Part shown: positions 35,869 to 44,412 of the stretch, piece after piece
Position numbering within the stretch: the first letter of the stretch is position 1
How the letters are laid out: the number at the start of each line of letters is the position of its first letter
Assembly: GCF_007845675.1 (NCBI RefSeq)
Contig: NZ_VOBR01000002.1
Span: 248,001 to 312,000 of the forward strand
Direction: 5' to 3'
Length of the DNA: 64,000 nt
DNA from: Lentzea tibetensis
GTDB taxonomy: Bacteria > Actinomycetota > Actinomycetes > Mycobacteriales > Pseudonocardiaceae
Translations under genes and position numbers: made by a program
Notes under the pieces: generated by a model
What the model saw: the letters and a program-made list of their open reading frames with translations, nothing else
Databases searched by the model: none
What the model was told of the DNA's origin: nothing

Positions 35869-37193
35869 GCGCGCTCGCCGTGCTCGGTGGCCGGCAGGCC
35901 GTGCCGGACGGCGTCGACGAGAGCCGCTGGCCGATGGTCGAGCCGAGCGACGTCGAGGCGGTCACCGACACGCTCCTCAGTGGACAGCTGAGCTGGCTCA
36001 ACGACACCAGGGTGCCCGCGCTGGAACGGAGATGGGCGGACTACGTCGGCGCGGATCACTGCATCGCGGTGAACAGCGGAACTGCGGCGCTGCACGCGGC
36101 CGTGGCCGCCGCGGGCGTCGGACCGGGCGACGAGGTGCTCGTGCCCTCGTTGAGCTTCCTCGCCTCCGCGTCGTGCGTGCTGCACCACCAGGGCATCCCG
36201 GTGTTCGTGGACATCGACCCCCGCACGTTCACGATCGACCCGGCGAAGCTGGGGGAGAAGCTCACCGACCGCACGAAGGCGATCATCGCGGTGCACCTGC
36301 ACGGCCTGCCCGCCGACATGGACCCGATCGTGCGGTTCGCCCGCGAGCACGACCTCGTCGTGATCGAGGACGCCGCGCAGGCGCACGCCGCCACCTACCG
36401 CGGCCGCCGCACCGGATCGCTCGGCGACCTGGCGGCGTTCAGCGTGATGGCCGGCAAGAACCTCGCCACCGCGGGGGAAGGCGGTCTGCTCACGACGTCG
36501 TCGGCGCACCTGCGCAACCGCGCGGACGCGGTGAAGATGTTCGGCGAGAGGATCGGCGCCGACGGCAGCCGCGACTACAACGCGCACACGATGGGCTGGA
36601 ACTACCGGCTCAGCTCGATCGTCGCCGCGTTCACGTGCACGCAGATCGACCGGCTCGACGGCTACACGGCCGAGGTTCAAGAGGGCGCGCGGGCGCTGAC
36701 CAAGGCGCTGGCCGACGTGCCCGGTGTGGCGCCACCGCACGTGCCCGACGACCGCACGCACGTCTACCACCACTTCCGCGTGCTGCTGGACGGAGCGGTC
36801 GCCGGCCTGCCGAACGGCGTGTTCCGCCAGGCCGTCCACGACGCGTTGCTGGCCGAGGGCGTCCCGGTCACCGAGTACCAGAACCGGCCGCTGCCGGGAC
36901 AGACGCTGTTCCAGCAGAAGACCGGCTACGGGCAGGGTTGTCCGTGGACGTGCGGCAAGACGACCCGTGACCACACCTACCGCGTCGAGGACTACCCGGA
37001 GACCTTGGAGGTCATCCGGTCCTCGCTCGTGGTCGGCAAACGACTGTGCATGGCGTCGTTGCGCGACCCGGACTCCGTCGAGCGCTACCGCGACGCGTTC
37101 ACCAAGGTCCTTTCGAACATCGACGAGCTGCGCGAGTACGCGTCGACGATCGACTACGTCGAGCCGTGGCAGCGGGAAAGCAGGTTGTGGTGA
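35865..37193 (+). CDS. DegT/DnrJ/EryC1/StrS-family PLP aminotransferase
   Basis: 442 residues from GTG 35865, which overlaps the preceding stop (GTGA). Hallmarks are LSWLNDTRVPALERRW, AVNSGTAALHAAVAAAGVGPGDEVLVPS, the Asp that pairs with the PLP nitrogen in VIEDAAQAHAATYRGRRTGSLG, and the Schiff-base Lys in SVMAGKNLATAGEGG. Family members aminate keto sugars, inosose rings or the AHBA precursor with glutamine or glutamate. It is longer than typical sugar aminotransferases, and its C-terminal part has GCPWTCGKTTRDH, an unusual Cys pair. In this operon it probably aminates a ketone made by transketolase or alcohol dehydrogenase action. Confidence 0.9.
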   Translation: MSALAVLGGRQAVPDGVDESRWPMVEPSDVEAVTDTLLSGQLSWLNDTRVPALERRWADYVGADHCIAVNSGTAALHAAVAAAGVGPGDEVLVPSLSFLASASCVLHHQGIPVFVDIDPRTFTIDPAKLGEKLTDRTKAIIAVHLHGLPADMDPIVRFAREHDLVVIEDAAQAHAATYRGRRTGSLGDLAAFSVMAGKNLATAGEGGLLTTSSAHLRNRADAVKMFGERIGADGSRDYNAHTMGWNYRLSSIVAAFTCTQIDRLDGYTAEVQEGARALTKALADVPGVAPPHVPDDRTHVYHHFRVLLDGAVAGLPNGVFRQAVHDALLAEGVPVTEYQNRPLPGQTLFQQKTGYGQGCPWTCGKTTRDHTYRVEDYPETLEVIRSSLVVGKRLCMASLRDPDSVERYRDAFTKVLSNIDELREYASTIDYVEPWQRESRLW

Positions 37194-38338
37194 ACTTCTT
37201 CCACCTCGTGCCGCAGGTCCACTACGGACCCGGCTCGGCGACGCGGGCCGGTGCCGCGCTGCGCGATCTCGGTGTCCGCCACGTGCTGGTGGTGACGGAC
37301 CAGGGCGTGCTGGACGCGGGCGTGATCGACCCGGTGCTGAAGTCGGTCAAGGACGCGGGCATCGCGTTCACGGTCTTCTCCGACCTCCGCACGAACCCGA
37401 CCGAACAGCACGTCGCCGCGGCGGCCTACCTGTACCAGTCCGTCGGGTGCGACGGCATTCTCGGCGTCGGCGGCGGAAGCTCGCTCGACGTGGCCAAGTC
37501 CGCGGCCGTGATCATCGCCGACGGTGGCCGCATCACGTCCTACGAGGACGGTGCGCGTGCCGTGACCGGGACGCCTCCGCCGCTGGTGCAGGTGCCCACG
37601 ACGGCGGGAACCGGCAGCGAGGTCGTCGCGGGCGCGATCATCACCGACAGCAGCCGGATGTTCAAGATGCACGTCGTCGCCGTGCCCGCGCAGGTCGCGC
37701 TGTGCGACCCCGAGCTGACGCTGACGTTGCCCGCGGGGCCGACGGCGGCCTCCGGGATCGACGCGCTGGCACACGCGATCGGCGCCTACACCTCCAGCGA
37801 ACGCCAGCCGCTCGCCGACGCCATGGCGGTGCACGCGATCGCGCTGATCCGCCGCTGGCTGCCCGACGCGGTGGCGCGCGGGGACGACTTGCGCGCACGC
37901 GACCAGATGATGACCGGCGCGCTGGCCGCGGGCATCTCGATGAAGGGCGGCGGCGCCGCGGACCACGCGTTCGCCCACGCCGTCAACGCGCTCTTCGACG
38001 TGCACCACGGCGTGGGCGTCGCACTGTTCCTCGCCGACGCCATGGAGCACAACCTGCCGCACATGCCGGACCGCTTCGCCGTCGTGGCGCGCGCACTCGG
38101 CGTGCGGTCCGCGACGGACGACGCGATCGCGCTGGGCCGGGCGGGCATCGAGGTCGTCCGCTCGCTGGTCGCCGACTGCCCCATCCCGACCCTGCCCGCG
38201 ATCGGCGTGACGGAGAACGACGTGCCCGCACTCGTGGACAAGGTCCAGTCCGACGGCTTCCACCTCGGGCTCAACCCCGTGCCGGTCACGGTGGACGACA
38301 CCCGCCGCATCCTGCACACCGCACTTGCGAGGTCGTGA
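37190..38338 (+). CDS. iron-containing (group III) alcohol dehydrogenase, copy 1
   Basis: 382 residues. NAD-binding GVGGGSSLDVAKSAAV, the family stretch PTTAGTGSEVVAGAII, and the metal ligands Asp/His in GIDALAHAIGAYTS, then His in ADHAFAHAVNA and VHHGVGVA. It interconverts an alcohol and an aldehyde or ketone with NAD(P). A second, clearly related enzyme is at 49150-50196. GTG 37190 overlaps the aminotransferase stop (GTGA); a GTG one codon earlier is also open. Confidence 0.9.
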   Translation: MNFFHLVPQVHYGPGSATRAGAALRDLGVRHVLVVTDQGVLDAGVIDPVLKSVKDAGIAFTVFSDLRTNPTEQHVAAAAYLYQSVGCDGILGVGGGSSLDVAKSAAVIIADGGRITSYEDGARAVTGTPPPLVQVPTTAGTGSEVVAGAIITDSSRMFKMHVVAVPAQVALCDPELTLTLPAGPTAASGIDALAHAIGAYTSSERQPLADAMAVHAIALIRRWLPDAVARGDDLRARDQMMTGALAAGISMKGGGAADHAFAHAVNALFDVHHGVGVALFLADAMEHNLPHMPDRFAVVARALGVRSATDDAIALGRAGIEVVRSLVADCPIPTLPAIGVTENDVPALVDKVQSDGFHLGLNPVPVTVDDTRRILHTALARS

Positions 38339-39291
38339 TGACACTGGACACCTGGGTCGCCGAGCACGGCACGTCGAGCCGCACCACCTGCCGCGTCGCC
38401 CAGCTCGAGCTGGCTCGCTCCGACGACCGGATCCTCTCGCTGGAGAACGACCTCGCGCTGCCGTCGGTGCCGTTCGGGACGGAGTTCCCCGACCGCTACC
38501 GGCAGATCGGCATCGCCGAGGCCAACCTCATGGGCGTCGCCGCCGGGCTCGCGCAGTCCGGGCGCATCCCGTACGTCAACACGTTCGCCGTGTTCGCCAC
38601 CATGCGCGCGTGCGAGCAGCTGCGGGTCGACCTGTCGTACCCGAAGGCAGGAGTCAAGGTCGTCGGCTACTACACCGGACTCTCCGGTGGCTTCGCCGGG
38701 CCGACCCACCACAGCACCGAGGACATCGCGGTGACCAGGGCGTTGCCGGGGTTCACCGTGCTGTCGCCCGCGGACGCCTACGAAGCGTTCCTCGCGACCA
38801 AGGCCGCCGCCGACATCAACGGCCCGGTGTACCTGCGGGCCAGCCGCGGCGACACGCCGATGGTCCACCGCGAGGAGTACGACTTCCGCATCGGTGAGGC
38901 GGTGACCCTGCGCGAAGGCTCGGACGTCACGATCATCGCGACCGGCTGCCTGATCGTGCCGCGCGCGCTGGAGGTCGCGGACCGGCTGGCGGAACGCGGG
39001 ATCTCCTGCCGCGTGGTGAACATGCACACGATCAAGCCGCTCGACACGGCCGCGATCATCGCCGCCGCGCGGGAGACCGGCCTGGTCGTCACCTACGAGG
39101 ACCACAACGCGCTGGGCGGTCTCGGCAGCGCGGTCGCCGGCGTGGTGCTCGAGCACGCGCCCGCGCCGGTGCTGCGGTTCGGCGTGCCGGACGTGTTCTG
39201 CACGCGCAGCGACGACTACGAGCAGATCCTCGACCTGCACGGGCTCGGTGCGTCGGACGTGTACGACGGGATCATCGGGAGGCTGCGATGA
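38338..39291 (+). CDS. transketolase C-terminal subunit, copy 1
   Basis: 317 residues. This is the pyrimidine-binding and C-terminal part of a split transketolase: RYRQIGIAEANLMGVAAGLA holds the Glu that activates thiamine diphosphate, followed by GPTHHSTEDIAVTRALPG and the C-terminal domain. Split transketolases need an N-terminal partner; the only one in the window is at 46666-47481, in the next operon. The ATG shares one base with the preceding stop (TGATG). Expected role: transfer of a two-carbon ketol unit to an aldehyde intermediate. Confidence 0.9.
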   Translation: MTLDTWVAEHGTSSRTTCRVAQLELARSDDRILSLENDLALPSVPFGTEFPDRYRQIGIAEANLMGVAAGLAQSGRIPYVNTFAVFATMRACEQLRVDLSYPKAGVKVVGYYTGLSGGFAGPTHHSTEDIAVTRALPGFTVLSPADAYEAFLATKAAADINGPVYLRASRGDTPMVHREEYDFRIGEAVTLREGSDVTIIATGCLIVPRALEVADRLAERGISCRVVNMHTIKPLDTAAIIAAARETGLVVTYEDHNALGGLGSAVAGVVLEHAPAPVLRFGVPDVFCTRSDDYEQILDLHGLGASDVYDGIIGRLR

Positions 39292-40409
39292 CGACCACGG
39301 ACCTGTTGCGGCGCCTGGTGGAGCTCGAGTCGCCGTCCGACGACCACTTCGGTTGCCTCGCCGTGCAGGACGTGCTCGGCGACCTCCTGCGGCAGGCGGG
39401 CGGCCGCGTCGAGCGCGTCACCGGCACGACCGGGACACCCGTCCTGATCGCGCGGTTCGGCGCCCAGCGCGCACCCGCGCTGCTGCTCGGGCACGTCGAC
39501 ACCGTGTGGCCCAAGGGCACGCTGGCAGAACGTCCGTTCACAGTGGACGGTGACGTCGCCACCGGTCCCGGCTGCTTCGACATGAAGGCCGGGCTGGTGC
39601 AGATCGTCACCGCGCTGGCCGCGCTCGACCAGCCGGACGTGACCGTGCTGCTCAACGCCGACGAGGAGCTGGGCAGTCCAGGCTCGCAAGACTTGATCAT
39701 GCGGGAGGCCGAGCGGAGCAGGTGCGCCATGGTGCTGGAGCCGTGCGGTCCCGGCGGAGCGCTCAAGACGCGGCGCAAGGGCATCGGCATGTACACGCTG
39801 GAGGTGGCCGGCCGCGCCACCCATCCGGGACTCGACTTCGCCGCGGGCGTGAACGCCGTGGTCGAGCTGGCGCACCAGGTCACCGAGATCGCCGCGCTGA
39901 CCGACGGCGAGACGACCGTGAACGTCGGCAGGATCACCGGCGGCACCGGGCGCAACGTCGTGGCGGAACGGGCCACCGCGCTGTTCGAGAGCCGGTTCTG
40001 GACGGCGGAGGAAGGCGCGGAGGTGGACCGCGCGGTGCGGCGGCTGCGTGCGGTTGACCCGCGGGCATCGCTGACCATCAGCGGTGGCGTGCACAAGGCG
40101 CCGATGGAACGCGGCCCCGTGGTCGCGGCGCTGGTCGAGCTGGCGGACTCCTGCGCGGACTGGCCGATCACCGAGATGGCGGTCGGCGGCGTGAGCGACG
40201 GCAACGTCACCGCGGCCGCGGGCGTGCCGACGATCGACGGGCTCGGCGCTGCCGGGGGTGGCGCGCACAGCGTGGACGAACACGTGGTGCTCAGCGACAT
40301 CCCGAGGCGCGGAGCGTGGCTCGCGGCGATGCTGGAACGCTTGGAGGGAGAGCAATGGCTGTCATCACCGTCGGCGCACCGTCCGACGACGCGCACCGGA
40401 GCCGGATGA
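39288..40409 (+). CDS. M20-family metallohydrolase (CPG2/ArgE-like)
   Basis: 373 residues. Metal-binding motifs are LLGHVDTVWPKG, CFDMKAGLVQ, NADEELGSPGS (Glu-Glu pair) and GGGAHSVDEH; an internal dimerisation domain (RKGIGMYTLEVAGRATHPGLD) is present. Such enzymes remove an N-acyl or C-terminal amino-acid group. In amino-carrier or N-acetyl routes to odd amino acids, an M20 enzyme removes the protecting group at the end, a likely role here. ATG overlaps the previous stop by 4 bp. The 3' end overlaps the next gene by up to 55 bp. Confidence 0.9.
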   Translation: MTTTDLLRRLVELESPSDDHFGCLAVQDVLGDLLRQAGGRVERVTGTTGTPVLIARFGAQRAPALLLGHVDTVWPKGTLAERPFTVDGDVATGPGCFDMKAGLVQIVTALAALDQPDVTVLLNADEELGSPGSQDLIMREAERSRCAMVLEPCGPGGALKTRRKGIGMYTLEVAGRATHPGLDFAAGVNAVVELAHQVTEIAALTDGETTVNVGRITGGTGRNVVAERATALFESRFWTAEEGAEVDRAVRRLRAVDPRASLTISGGVHKAPMERGPVVAALVELADSCADWPITEMAVGGVSDGNVTAAAGVPTIDGLGAAGGGAHSVDEHVVLSDIPRRGAWLAAMLERLEGEQWLSSPSAHRPTTRTGAG

Positions 40410-41431
40410 GCGCACTCGCCGACGCGCACCGGCGTCGCGAGGCGTTGTTCCGCGCATCGGGACCGAAGGAGCCGCCGCGCGCTCCCGCCGACGTGACGCC
40501 GGGCTGGCGGGCGATCGAACGAGCAATGGCGGGCCCGTCGTGGGGCGAGAGGGTGGACGCCAAGCACCGCAAGGCGATCCGCCGCATCCCCGGCGCCATC
40601 ATCCACTTCCCGCTCGTCGGCGGCGGCGCGGTCGACACCTTCATCACCGACTGGTCGCCGCTGCCCGGGGCGTGCGCCATCGCCGTCCACCCCGGACACG
40701 AGCTGGCGGGCGACGGGTTCACGGGACGGTTCGCCCGCCATCCGCTGACCGGCGATCTCCTGCCGGTGTGGACGACGGACTGGGTGAAACCGGACTTCGG
40801 CACCGGCGCGGTCGTCGTGAACCCGGCCCACTCGGAGGTCGACCTCGAGTTCGCCCGCGAGGTCGGCCTGCCGGTGCGGTTCGCCCTGGCGGACCAGCCA
40901 CCGACGGCCGACCCCGCGACGTGGCCTGCGCCACCGGTGATCAAACAGGGCGTCTCGCTGCGCACCGGGCAACCGCACGACGAGGCCGCGCAGCGGTACC
41001 TCGACGAGCTGTGCGCGGCGGGCCACGCCGAGCCGATCTCGCTGCCCGGAATCGGCAGGCACCACCCGAACGAAGACCTGCTGAACACGCTGCTCGCCGA
41101 CCCGGACGCCACCGTGATCGCGACCGCCGACGCCGTCGCGAAGGACCTCCTGTGGGCGCGCGCGGCACTGGCGGAACTCGGTACGAGCGCCACACCCGGC
41201 GTCGTCACCGACATACCCGTCCACAACCCGCAGCAGGTCGAGTCCATCACCAGGAACCTGGCTGCGAGGGAACCGGGTGACGCGGACCGGAAGCTGTTGC
41301 GAGAGCTGGCGGACGGCGACTTCGCCGCCGCCTTCAAGACGTTGCGGACGACGCGGGACCGGGCATCCGCGCAGATCGGCGCGCACGTGCTGTTCGGTAC
41401 CCAGCTGCCAGCCGAAGTCGTTGTGCCGTAA
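40355..41431 (+). CDS. stand-alone protein resembling the leucyl-tRNA synthetase CP1 editing domain
   Basis: 358 residues. FGTGAVVVNPAHSEVD (from residue 148) aligns with the LeuRS editing motif YGTGAVMGVPAHDERD; Asp163 matches the universally conserved Asp that holds the misactivated amino acid's amino group. Upstream, FITDWSPLPGACAIAVHPGHEL aligns with the Thr-rich editing peptide FTTRPDTLFGATY. No HIGH, KMSKS or anticodon-binding part exists, so it is not a synthetase. Possible roles are trans-editing or deacylation of an aminoacyl-tRNA, self-resistance, or a new hydrolase of the pathway. ATG 40355 has GGAGGGAG upstream and good third-position GC; ATG 40406, overlapping the M20 stop, is an alternative. 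Last gene of its operon. Confidence 0.75.
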   Translation: MAVITVGAPSDDAHRSRMSALADAHRRREALFRASGPKEPPRAPADVTPGWRAIERAMAGPSWGERVDAKHRKAIRRIPGAIIHFPLVGGGAVDTFITDWSPLPGACAIAVHPGHELAGDGFTGRFARHPLTGDLLPVWTTDWVKPDFGTGAVVVNPAHSEVDLEFAREVGLPVRFALADQPPTADPATWPAPPVIKQGVSLRTGQPHDEAAQRYLDELCAAGHAEPISLPGIGRHHPNEDLLNTLLADPDATVIATADAVAKDLLWARAALAELGTSATPGVVTDIPVHNPQQVESITRNLAAREPGDADRKLLRELADGDFAAAFKTLRTTRDRASAQIGAHVLFGTQLPAEVVVP

Positions 41432-41459
41432 CCGGTCCCTAACTCCGCACGCCTAGGTT
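41429..41459 (+). promoter_or_regulatory. SARP-type promoter of the C-T/aminotransferase operon
   Basis: TAAC at 41429 and 41440 (11-bp period), then exactly 7 bp after the second heptamer the -10 TAGGTT (41454-41459). The first repeat overlaps the stop codon of the upstream gene, so the operon starting at 41495 has its own regulated promoter. The ribosome binding site GAGGAGGAACC precedes GTG 41495. Confidence 0.78.
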
Positions 41460-41494
41460 CGCAGCCACTGAGCAGAACTGGCCGAGGAGGAACC

Positions 41495-43315
41495 GTGAAC
41501 GATTCCGTCGCCAGGCTCGCCCGCCTTTCACCGGAGCAGCGAGCGCGACTGGTCGCCCGAGCTCGAAAGGGCACGCCGCCACCGCGGAGCCTGGTCCCGC
41601 GCGTCGATCCGAGCGGGCCGATTCCCGCGTCGTTCGCGCAGGAGCAGCTGTGGTTCCTGAGCAGGCTGGCGCCGGGTGTGCCGAACTACAACGTCCCGTT
41701 CCGCTTCGCACTGGACGGGCCGCTCGACGTCGAGGCGCTGACCGCCGCGCTCAACGACGTGGTGGCACGCCACGACGTGCTGCGCACCACGCTCACCGCC
41801 GCGCCGGACGGTCTGCGGCAGATCGTGCGTCCGCACGACCGTCGCGAGCTCGCCGTGCGCGACCTCAGCGGGTATGAGGACCCGGACGGACTGGCCGACG
41901 CACGTGCCTTCGACCTCGCGCGCGCCGTGTTCGACCTCGAAGAAGGTCCACTGTGGACCGTTGAGCTGCAGCGGTTGTCCGAGCGGCGGCACGTGCTGGT
42001 GTGGATCGCCTCGCACGCCATTGCCGACGGCGGCTCGATCGGTGTCGTGCTGTCCGAGCTGGCGGCGTGCTACGCGGGCCGGGTCACCGGCAGGCAGGCG
42101 ACGCTCACCGAGAACCCCGTGCAGTTCGGCGACTTCGCGGCGTGGCAACGGCAGTGGCTCACCGACGACCGGGTCGCCGAGCTGCTCTCCTACTGGCGCG
42201 ACCAGGTGCACGGCTACGCGGGGCTCGGCCTGTCCTACGACCACCCGAAGCAGCCCGGCATCGCGCTCGACGGCCGCACGGTCACGTTCCAGGTCGCACC
42301 GACGGTCGCCGCCCGCATCACCGAGCTGGCGAGAGAACGCGGCTCGTCGGCGTTCATGGTGCTCCTCGCGACCTACCAGGTGCTGCTCATGCGGTTGAGC
42401 GGCCGGGACGACATCGCGGTCGCCACGCCGCTCGCCGGCCGCGACCGGCCCGAGTTCGAGCGGGTCGCGGGATCGCTCACGAACACCGTGGTGCTGCGCA
42501 CCGCGCTCGACGGCGACCCGTCGTTCGGCGAGCTGGTCGACCGCGTGCGGGACGTGACGTTCGACGCGCTGAAGCACCAGGACCTGCCGTTCGGCAAGCT
42601 CGTCGAGGTGGTGCGGCCCGCGCGCAACGGTCAGTCGAACCCCATCACGCAGACCATTTTCAGCTACGGCGGCACACCGCTCATGCGCGGTGAGACGGCG
42701 TTCGGGCCGAACGCCAGGCTGCGCTGCGACGGGATGTCGAACGACACCGTGCGCTTCGACTTCGAGCTGGTGCTCGACGAGAAGCCCGAAGGACTGTGCG
42801 CCCGCTTCGAGTACAACGCCGACTGGATCGACCGGCGCAGCGCCGAGCTGATCTGCGCGGCGTACCAGGAGATTCTCGCCGCGGCCGTGGACGCGCCCGA
42901 ACTGCCGTTGTCGAAGCTGCCCGCGCCCGAGCTGCCGCGGTGGGAGCCCGACGAGTCCATTCCCGAGCAGGCCCGCCGCAGCACGGACGAGGTGTCGCCG
43001 CTGGAGGACGAGCTGACCGCGTTGTGGGCGAGCAGGCTCGACGTCGACCGGGTCGGCCGCGACGACGACTTCTTCGGGCTGGGCGGCCATTCGTTCCTCG
43101 CCACCGAGCTGGTGAACGACATCAACGCGCGGCTCGGTTCCCGCATCTCGGTCGTCGAGCTCTTCCAGGCCAGCACGGTCGCGTCGCTGGCGAAGGTGAT
43201 CGAGGACCAACCCGACGAGGCGCCGGAGGACACGCCAGATCTCGCCGGCACCGTCGAGCGGATGTCCGACGACGAGGTCGCCGCCGCCCTGCAGCGGCTG
43301 CGGTCCCGCGCCTGA
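41495..43315 (+). CDS. NRPS C-T didomain protein
   Basis: 606 residues. After an N-terminal helix (LARLSPEQRARLVARA, docking-like), a condensation domain spans about residues 40-470. Its active-site motif reads SHAIADG at 173-179: the first His is Ser but catalytic His174 is present. A carrier domain follows with Ser533 in GLGGHSFLATEL. There is no adenylation domain, so the carrier must be loaded in trans, for instance by the A-T protein at 57.9 kb or a CoA/acyl ligase. It begins the operon to 50196 and joins chains from other carriers. Confidence 0.9.
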   Translation: MNDSVARLARLSPEQRARLVARARKGTPPPRSLVPRVDPSGPIPASFAQEQLWFLSRLAPGVPNYNVPFRFALDGPLDVEALTAALNDVVARHDVLRTTLTAAPDGLRQIVRPHDRRELAVRDLSGYEDPDGLADARAFDLARAVFDLEEGPLWTVELQRLSERRHVLVWIASHAIADGGSIGVVLSELAACYAGRVTGRQATLTENPVQFGDFAAWQRQWLTDDRVAELLSYWRDQVHGYAGLGLSYDHPKQPGIALDGRTVTFQVAPTVAARITELARERGSSAFMVLLATYQVLLMRLSGRDDIAVATPLAGRDRPEFERVAGSLTNTVVLRTALDGDPSFGELVDRVRDVTFDALKHQDLPFGKLVEVVRPARNGQSNPITQTIFSYGGTPLMRGETAFGPNARLRCDGMSNDTVRFDFELVLDEKPEGLCARFEYNADWIDRRSAELICAAYQEILAAAVDAPELPLSKLPAPELPRWEPDESIPEQARRSTDEVSPLEDELTALWASRLDVDRVGRDDDFFGLGGHSFLATELVNDINARLGSRISVVELFQASTVASLAKVIEDQPDEAPEDTPDLAGTVERMSDDEVAAALQRLRSRA

Positions 43316-43326
43316 AGGAGGTAGCA

Positions 43327-44412
43327 ATGCCCGTTCCCCCTTACCGGTCCCAGGAATGGCTGTTCGACGTGGCCGCGGGCCGGTACGACGTCGACCTCGC
43401 CGTCAGCGGCATGGAGTCGCAGAGCGTCGAGCCGTTGCTGCCCGAGATGACCACGAAGGCCGGCTACGACGTCGACCGCGGCGCCGGAAAGCTCCGCGCG
43501 GCCGTGGCCGAGTGCTACGGCGTGCCCGCCGAGCAGGTGCTGATCACCCACGGTGCCCAGGAGGCGCTGTACCTGCTGTACGCGGCGCTGCTCGAACCGG
43601 GTGACGAGGTCGTCGCCCGCGCGCCCGGCTGGCAGCAGACGCTCGACCTGCCCGCGCGCTTCGGCGCCACGACGGTGTCGGTCGACTACGACCTGACCGA
43701 CGGCGACGCGCGCGGCGGCGAACGGGTCGCGGAGGCGGTCGGGCCGCGGACGCGGATGGTCGTGCTGAACAGCCCGCACAACCCCACCGGGCTGACGTTC
43801 GCGGACCACCAGTGGGAACCGCTCGCCGCGACGGACACCCTGGTGGTCAACGACGAGGAGTACCTGACCGACTTCGGCCGCAGCGTCGTGCACCACGTGC
43901 CCGGATCGTGCTCGGTCAGCTCGCTGTCCAAGGTGTACGGGTTCCCCGGACTGCGGCTCGGCTGGCTCGTCGGCCCGCCCGAGGTGGTCGAGAAGTGCGT
44001 GAACTACCGGCGCTACACGACCATCAGCAACTCGCCGTTGCTCGAGGACCTGGGCCTCGCCGTGCTGGGCAGGCGCGAGACCTACCTCGCGGCTTACCAG
44101 CAGCGGCTCGCCGACGGCTGGCGGGTGTTCCGCGACTGGGCGTCCGACCACCCCCAGCTGCGGCCGTTGCCGCCGCAGGGCACGCCGTACGTGTGCTGCC
44201 GCGTCGACCTGCCCGGCACGTCGTCGTGGGACCTGTGCACCGAGCTGCTCGACCGCGAGCGGCTGCTGCTGATGCCCGGTGACGTCTTCGGCGCACCCGG
44301 CTACGTCCGGATCTCCTACGCCCGTCCGGTCGACCTGCTCACCGAGGGGCTCGACCGCCTCGGCCGGGTCGTGACCGCGTTGTCCGGCCTCGAACTCGCG
44401 GAGTTGCCATGA
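43327..44412 (+). CDS. class I/II PLP aminotransferase-fold enzyme
   Basis: 361 residues. NSPHNPTG (binds PLP), the NDEEYLTDF Asp/Tyr region, SLSKVYGFPGLRLGWLVG with the Schiff-base Lys, and a C-terminal Arg in GYVRISYARPVD. It is of fold type I, subgroup with aspartate/aromatic aminotransferases and capreomycidine-synthase-like enzymes that use the same fold for elimination or cyclisation; which one cannot be told by eye. ATG follows GAAGGAGG. It overlaps the GNAT start by 4 bp. Confidence 0.88.
   Translation: MPVPPYRSQEWLFDVAAGRYDVDLAVSGMESQSVEPLLPEMTTKAGYDVDRGAGKLRAAVAECYGVPAEQVLITHGAQEALYLLYAALLEPGDEVVARAPGWQQTLDLPARFGATTVSVDYDLTDGDARGGERVAEAVGPRTRMVVLNSPHNPTGLTFADHQWEPLAATDTLVVNDEEYLTDFGRSVVHHVPGSCSVSSLSKVYGFPGLRLGWLVGPPEVVEKCVNYRRYTTISNSPLLEDLGLAVLGRRETYLAAYQQRLADGWRVFRDWASDHPQLRPLPPQGTPYVCCRVDLPGTSSWDLCTELLDRERLLLMPGDVFGAPGYVRISYARPVDLLTEGLDRLGRVVTALSGLELAELP

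Noticed and set aside
35865-37193. DegT aminotransferase as AHBA synthase of a C7N pathway, with the DAHP synthase as aminoDAHP synthase
   Set aside because: No aminodehydroquinate synthase or kanosamine genes are present, and the DAHP synthase is a normal Bacillus/Thermotoga-type enzyme.
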